Below, in pieces: positions 58,801-64,000 of a stretch of DNA of 64,000 bases (the first letter of the stretch is position 1; each line of letters starts with the position of its first letter). A program made the position numbers and the translations under genes. The notes beneath the pieces are model-generated. The model made no database searches. It saw only the letters and a program-made list of their open reading frames with translations, and was not told the origin of the DNA. The DNA lies in assembly GCA_015039365.1 (NCBI GenBank), contig WION01000199.1, forward strand, positions 38,281 to 102,280. Direction: 5' to 3'. The stretch comes from Amanita rubescens (taxonomy: Eukaryota; Basidiomycota; Agaricomycetes; Agaricales; Amanitaceae).

Positions 58801-59918
58801 TGTGAATGGCGGTCTCTCATCTCATCCTTTCACATGCTGGACAGGATGTGAGTGATATTGCACATTTTTATGCAGGCAATCTCATTACATCTTTCATTAT
58901 GACCAACAGGGAGTAAGTGACATTGCACATTTTGTGAAAGGCAGTCTCATCACATGTTTTTTCTATGTCCACTAGTATGTGAGTGGCATTACATATTTTT
59001 GTGAAAAGCAGTCTCATCACATCTTTTCCTATGACCAATAGCTTGTAAGCAATAATTCACATCTGGCCCTGTGAAACTCAATCTCATCACAACTTCTTCT
59101 ACAACTACCAGAAAGTGTGTGACAATGCACATGATTTTGTGAAAGCAGTCTCATTGTATATTTTCTCATGACCGATAGCTTGTGAGTGACAATACTGTAG
59201 GTTTTGTGAAGTCAGCCTCATCACAACCAACAGCAAGTGAGATGTTGCATACTTTTGTGAAGGACAATCTCATCACATTGCTTCTCATGACTAATAGCAA
59301 GTGAGTGAAAATTCTTGTCTCAAGCCATGATTCTTTGACATATTATTATGTCCTTTGTTTATCAGAAAGTGAGTATATGCATAACATCATTCCTTTTATG
59401 CTCTTGTGTGACATCATTTCATTCATAGATTGTAAGTTTCAATTTCAGCCTATCCAATCCCACCTTATAGGAACACTTCTCTTACCTCTGTGACTTTCCC
59501 TGATTTCTAGGTGAGTAATGTTAATTCATGAGGTATCAATTGTATCATATCAGTCATGTTAGCGTGTAGGTCCAGTGTTAAATCAAAGGTTTTACACTCT
59601 CTCATAATCAGCATGAACTTTACTATGTATTTGGAGATGATGAACAAATGCTTAATAAAGTAACTGTATGGGGTATCTTTCTTTTGTAATAAGAAACTGA
59701 GGCAATTGAAATTAGCCCACTGGCTGTCAAAATTTAGTTTGTATGTAAATCACTGCACTTCATTTACTCTATTTGTGTTTAAACTTTTAAGCAATTGTTC
59801 TCATTGCCAAACTATCATTTTGGATCAAGAAACCATTCCTGTCATCAGTCATGGAAGCCTTGCACCAATGCAAGAGAAATGGCTATTTTCAGAAGCTGAA
59901 AGCCAAAATTACTCGTAA
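55882..59918 (+). CDS. P-loop GTPase gene B with single-codon exon array
   Basis: Exons: 55882-55909, 55961-56119, 56169-56243, 56293-56342, 56400-56569, 56619-56695, 56814-57002, 57059-57194, 57249-57321, 57376-57387, 57436-57438 (GAG), 57487-57516 and 57576-57578 (TTA). About 28 more one-codon exons and one 6-nt exon follow to 59431, then probable C-terminal exons (59612-59659 and one ending at the 59918 stop). The N-terminus MGNTAS fits an N-myristoylation signal. G domain: GRANSGKT (residues 34-41), DSEG, TKFD. Exon 56169-56243 is an extra in-frame duplicate absent from gene A. The array tail starts LFEEEKK. The acceptor before 56619 (GAAG) is weak. Paralogue of 15518-19960. The exact join after the array is uncertain. 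Confidence 0.8.
57436..59431 (+). repeat. Array B: tandem introns separated by single-codon exons
   Basis: Thirty three-base exons: GAG 57436, TTA 57576, TTT 57629, GAA 57682, GAA 57744, GAA 57812, AAA 57880, AAA 57937, CTT 58065, GGA 58134, GGA 58203, GGA 58269, CTT 58338, CAT 58403, TAT 58466, GAT 58533, ATT 58599, GGT 58656, TTT 58720, CAA 58780, GAT 58845, GGA 58910, TAT 58976, CTT 59042, AAA 59112, CTT 59179, CAA 59234, CAA 59298, AAA 59366, ATT 59429. One 30-nt exon (57487) and one 6-nt exon (GTGGCA, 57996) also occur. Introns run 48-67 nt, mostly GTGAGTGAC...CCAACAG, with CTCATCAC and CTTTTCC before the acceptor. All exons are phase 0 and none is a stop. Confidence 0.82.
59432..59611 (+). 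other. End of the array; unclear splice sites
   Basis: After the ATT codon the regular pattern fails. An acceptor at 59510 (TTTCTAG) is directly followed by a donor GTGAGT at 59511 with no exon between, a zero-length or recursive splice site. An acceptor at 59553 is followed by short candidate exons. The coding path to 59612 cannot be fixed from sequence. Confidence 0.4.
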
Positions 59919-62900
59919 CTCTATGCCTTCTGGCCATCAAGATTTGGTTGCATTCCTCTATAAGCAGGTGACCAACATTGATGGTATGTATTTCATTTAT
60001 GGATGTGGCACCACCTATGAACATTTATGCCAGGGTGAAACACACAGCATCATCCCTAGGTCACTTTTTGACCATACCATTGAGCTAGACTACTTCTCAT
60101 ATGCCTTCCCTTTCTCATGCATGTATTTCAAATGTTTCCATTTCTACCTGAAATTTATTTTCTGATGTAATGATACATATGTGCTTGTCTATAGGACAGA
60201 TTTATTTTTTAATGCAGATTTTTCATGTCAAATGAGAAATAGGGTTGTGACAGGGACAGCAGAAGGATGAGTTGCAGCTTGAGACATGCTTAATCAGAAA
60301 GGCAGACATACTATCAAAATTAGTACTAGAGGTTTATTTTCTATTGTGAGGGTTGAAATTTTGCAAAAATTGATGCCAACAATCTCTTACTAAGTGACAA
60401 TGTTAACACAGGGCTGGTTATCTGAGTGCTACCGCAAATACCATCCAATCGCCTCGCATCATTAACCTATTGCCTTTGTACTAGCCTTCATGGATAAGTG
60501 AGTAATACATCACACGTGAAACTGAAAGAACTTTTGAATGGGGACTCGCCCGATGCTGGAACCGATGTGTAGACAGAGATCAAAAGAGTAGATCCAGGAC
60601 CACTCTAGCAAGATCAACTCTCTTGTACATCGTCGGTCTCTTGTCACTAGGGTCTGCAGACAAAAAATCTCGGTATCATCAAATGCGCCGAATTCGAATA
60701 GTTACAAACCGTGCGCTAGCCGACCGCACATCTTCGTCCGTCTTTAGAACAAAGTCCTCGTAGAAGTTTTCCGAAAAAGATTTTTGTCCTGGCATATTCA
60801 AACAAAAGGGGATGAAAAGGAAGAGCGGGAACCTAAAACAATGATGTAAACGCCCACAAACGAGTCAACTCGTTGTAACGGATTACACACGGCGCAAACG
60901 AGTCAACAGCTGAAAACGCGCGTGGCTGCATAGCACCGGCAGAACCATTCCAACCATAGGTCGAATCACGTTGCATAATCGCGCATCACGGTGACACTAA
61001 ATAAGTCAATCGACACCCTATATTCCGGTTCCGAATACCTCTAAGCACTGCGGCTCCGTTGGCATACTGCACCCGGGTTGGCTTATAAACTTGATGACGC
61101 GTCCCGGGAACGAGCCGCCCAGAATCGGAGTCGAGAGCGTCCTAGGGGTTATGCGGATTGTGGTTGACCCGACGTTACGTACCGTGGTAACTGGAACGTA
61201 TGTTCGCCACTGACCTCGTCGTGCGTACAGATGTGGGGATAACAGGCGCCGACAACCCTGGGGCTCCCGCTCAACAAGTCAGGTGTGACGCGTGACATGA
61301 TGCATGACCCGACACACGTCCAGAAAAGGAAGGCCGACTTGATGATTCACTCGCGCGGCATCTCGGCGCGCTGATTTGACTCACCTCGTGTCCGGTGGAA
61401 TGGAGCCGGAGCCGGAGAGGCGCGAGGTATATATAGTGGAGGAGAGGGCTCCGCTGAAGGGTTTTGACTGCTCCGCTGTTTGAATTCTGGTGTCCTCTGC
61501 TCTGTCTAGACGGGATCCGGTCGCCCCAAACGGTTCCAATCTGCCCGCACTTGGTGTTATCGATGATCACAAGGAATGTGTTTCTATATCTGGGTGGCGC
61601 ATCTGATTCGCACGTCAAGCGCCTCGTTCCAGCATATGAAATTGGATGCCTTACGGAACAATGCCGCAAGCCCATGTACCCAAAGGCTAAAGCTCTTAGA
61701 AGGACAAAACGTCGACGTCTTCAAATACAATGATTGGGCAAGTTCTAACATTGGTTCTGGAAGTTGATCCCCACGGTCCGGAACGGCTGGCAACCGGTTA
61801 TTCCAGAAAACCGTGGATTTGAACAATAGGATTCCGATATCTTCTCGTTTACGGAACAATGGGGGTTCTTCTTCAGTTTTCTTCGACGAGGCTAGAACAC
61901 GATTGAATAGCGGTTACAACGATGAATGCCGATGCCCATATGCCCGCAGCCCGGATATCTGACACCTGCCACCAGCTTGTCGACGCGTAACCCTTGGACT
62001 ATAGAGCAGTCACGTACCTGGTGCCCATGGAACTGGAACAAGTGTCAAGTGTACCATTCAAGTCGAGATTGGTTGCATGATGTCATCCCTAGTGGAGCGC
62101 ATCAAGGCCTGGCGCATCAACACGTTGGGAATGCGTGTTGCTGTGGTCGGGCTGTGTGGGACGCGTGCCTGGGCCGGAGATACGCGAATACGTACGCGTC
62201 ACCCATTGCTAGGCAGGTGGAGCTCCGCAACGGAAAAGTGCTCACAAATCATTACGAAACCTGAGATGGTTGTCAATAGGCGACGCAAGCTACTGCTGTG
62301 CATAACTCTGATTCTCTCGGTGGGTTGTACATTCCGCGTCTGCTGACCAAATGATTTGTTACGGCAACGACAGTGTCGCGCCGGTGGAGCGCCCATGAAG
62401 CACACGTTCAAGCCCTTGGCCCTTGGCAAAAGATTTATTCCACCACGTTCCCCAATCTAGGCCGCCTTTTGTCCGCGGAATATGGAGGCCATGGGTATAT
62501 TTGGATCTTCAAAGGCCTCGTTGCACAAGGCGCTGGACAGCTATGTAGAGAACTGTATGTGAAAGTGTCGCCGAGTCAAACTGAGTCAGACGCGGTTCCT
62601 TGATTGTCGGGAACGACAGAAATCACCTGAACACAGCACTTGCCAAATATGGCATTGGAACATGACTCGACTTTGAGAAATGATTTTTTTGCTGAGTAAA
62701 AATCCATTGTAAAAGCCTGAAAAGGCATTTGTACAGCACGATAAGGCTAGATTAACACAGCCTTGAAGGGGGCTGCGGGGGCGTGGGTAGACACGGCAGT
62801 GCTTACGAAGAAAAGCGCGGACGCGGAGGGGCGGCGGGCGGAGTTTTAAAAAAAAGCTGTATGTGTTGCTTATAAAGGCGTTCCCGAGTCATACCCGCCG

Positions 62901-63063
62901 CTACCCTCTCTTCCCCCAACTACCACCCTTCCCAAAGCCAGTCCTTTTTATTTTGACTGGCTTATTAACCCTTGTCGAGCGTGAGTTGTAGTTTCTGCCC
63001 TTTGTTTGCTTTCGCCATCTTGTTGCCTGGCACACACCCCTCTACCCTGTTGAAAAATTTGCA
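59919..63063. other. 3' flank of GTPase gene B and gene-poor DNA
   Basis: An open frame at 59851-60165 overlaps the end of GTPase B in another frame and could be an alternative C-terminus (TNIDGMYFIYGCGTTYEH). CpG-poor composition ends near 60420. 60420-63063 has many short unsupported ORFs on both strands and no recognisable family. TATAAA at 62871 followed by a C/T-rich stretch is a plausible promoter for the next ORF. Confidence 0.4.
62871..62876 (+). promoter_or_regulatory. TATA box of the ORF at 63064
   Basis: TATAAA is followed by a pyrimidine-rich stretch (62898-62930) typical of fungal transcription starts, about 190 bases before the ATG. Confidence 0.5.
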
Positions 63064-63534
63064 ATGGCATCGTCGTCGGCTGTAACGATCGATTCCATTC
63101 CTGGTTCTTATAAAGCTGCTGAAGGCACGTCGCCCGCAGCTATGCCGGAAGATCGTCTTTCCGGCATCGCAGTTATGTCTCGCAAGCCAGGTTACGAGGC
63201 TCAGTGGGGCATTGATGACCCATCCTCTCCGATGCATGACGAGCATCGCGACCAGTTCGTCGATGAATCGAGACTGACAGAGAGCTATGATTCCAGAACT
63301 TCCAGGCTACGAATCGTGCCTGAACCGTCGACGCTTTTCACCGACCCCTCGTTTCACTCAGCCATTCCCGCCGCATCGAACGACATTACTCGTAACTTAT
63401 TCGCTCAAGATGTCCCAGGCTTTGTAAATACCTCGGTCGCATTACCGTCTCCAACACCTCGTACTCGGTCCATCCGTCACGGCTTCTTGAAACAGACGTT
63501 TCGAGTCTTTATTCTCATAACCATCATGGCTTAA
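63064..63534 (+). CDS. Hypothetical 156-residue ORF, possibly a first exon
   Basis: The ATG lies in a CAATGG context after a TATA box and C/T-rich leader. The product is Ser/Pro/Asp-rich and looks disordered (MASSSAVTIDSIPGSYKAA). No domain is recognised. The frame stops at 63532-63534. The same style of Pro/Ser-rich coding continues downstream in other frames, so this may be the first part of the gene continuing to the window end, with introns I could not define. Confidence 0.4.
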   Translation: MASSSAVTIDSIPGSYKAAEGTSPAAMPEDRLSGIAVMSRKPGYEAQWGIDDPSSPMHDEHRDQFVDESRLTESYDSRTSRLRIVPEPSTLFTDPSFHSAIPAASNDITRNLFAQDVPGFVNTSVALPSPTPRTRSIRHGFLKQTFRVFILITIMA

Positions 63535-63782
63535 AACAACGACAACCGTCTTCGGACGTCCAACCAGGTCTTTGAAACCGGTGAAGAACTCGCCCTCCAC
63601 TATGGAATCCCTACTTTGCTCCCACCACCTCCGCAACCGTCACATAAAGCTCAGCAGAAGCAGCAGGAACCCCCATCGCCTGCATTCGATTTTGAATCTT
63701 TGCGCGCCAACTATATAAACATGATCAACCAAAAACCAACCGATAATACCATGGCAGTCGATTCCGTTCCAACGCCAGCAGA

Positions 63783-64000
63783 TTACTCCCATCCTCGCAC
63801 CTGCAGCATCCGGAACTGGAAGACTGGATGCTTTCTATTACGTGTGAGCATGCTGTGTTTGATTCGTCAGGACACGTCATTGACTCGGCACCGTTATTAG
63901 CACCGCTTTTGGCATCGCCACAGTTCCAAGAGTTCCTGACGTCACCCGTGTTGCACACGCCTGCGCAGGACTTTGAGTCATCGCCCAATGAAACTCCGTA
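63783..64000 (+). CDS. Partial ORF resembling the N-terminus of a Gcn4/Cpc1-like bZIP regulator
   Basis: The frame is open from 63783 to the window end and encodes HPELEDWMLSITCEHAVFDS, then short acidic/hydrophobic motifs ending QEFLTSPVLHTPAQDFESSP. Agaricomycete cross-pathway-control bZIP proteins start with similar LLxSPxxxEFLTSPxLxTP activation motifs. The bZIP itself would lie beyond 64000. No start codon or upstream exon is fixed, and a different frame is open across 63616-63900. The identification is tentative. Confidence 0.35.

Noticed and set aside
57436..59431. Plain minisatellite with chance splice-like words
   Set aside because: The three bases between AG and GT vary while the flanking splice signals are kept or swapped only for other valid donors. 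Two paralogues share the first codons and the same phase.
61271..62603. Overlapping ORFs of 60-134 codons on both strands
   Set aside because: No motifs, introns or promoter support; overlapping frames of similar length on both strands are expected by chance in this composition.

Overview
This is nuclear DNA of a filamentous fungus, most likely an Agaricomycete (Basidiomycota). The evidence is intron-dense genes with ~45-65 nt GT-AG introns, runs of paralogous membrane-anchored P450s and extended SDRs, an NB-ARC/kinesin-light-chain-type TPR protein, a fungal HNH-type protein and nested Ty1/copia and Ty3-like elements. No species can be named from the sequence alone.

Layout. 1-15517 is a stack of nested retroelements. 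It starts with a gag-only LTR element (1-2743) split by a reversed solo LTR of its own family. Then come the 3' end of a broken host gene (2744-3281) and an old copia element (3588-15517), which is split by a very young, intact copia element (4252-14315; 705-bp LTRs differing at one base, 5-bp target duplication). The young element has a long leader and an unrecognised extra ORF ahead of gag-pol. 15518-19960 (minus strand) and 55882-59918 (plus strand) are paralogous P-loop GTPase genes in opposite orientation. 23542-28245 encodes an NB-ARC ATPase with about 22 nearly identical 42-residue TPRs. 29193-30630 is a hypothetical gene. 32639-55310 is a metabolic cluster: two intact SDRs (plus an SDR pseudogene at 21146), four intact P450s, a GST, an unknown protein and an HNH-type gene. 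The P450 at 35227-37380 and the one at 49871-52004 lie in a large inverted duplication. The right end (63064-64000) holds a hypothetical ORF and a fragment that may be the start of a bZIP-type regulator.

The outstanding feature is in the two GTPase genes. After the GTP-binding domain, each continues as a tandem array of ~50-67 nt units. Each unit reads as a complete spliceosomal intron (GTGAGT/GTAAGT/GTCAGT/GCAAGT donor, yUnAy-like branch region, pyrimidine tract, AACAG acceptor), and consecutive introns are separated by exactly three nucleotides. The upstream exons set the frame to phase 0, so each three-nucleotide exon is one whole codon: about 46 such exons in the minus-strand gene and 30 in the plus-strand gene, with one 6-nt exon in each. 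None of these codons is a stop. The introns within an array are very alike, while the codons between them differ almost freely. I know of no described system like this. It is inferred from sequence and needs RNA evidence.

How the parts relate. The P450/SDR/GST set looks like a duplicated oxidation-reduction-conjugation cluster (secondary metabolism or detoxification). The GTPase and NB-ARC/TPR genes resemble fungal signalling or self/non-self proteins with expandable repeats, and they sit in conspicuously CpG-poor DNA unlike the metabolic genes. Microexons of 4, 9 and 14 nt in the ordinary GST, SDR and P450 genes suggest that this fungus splices very small exons routinely.
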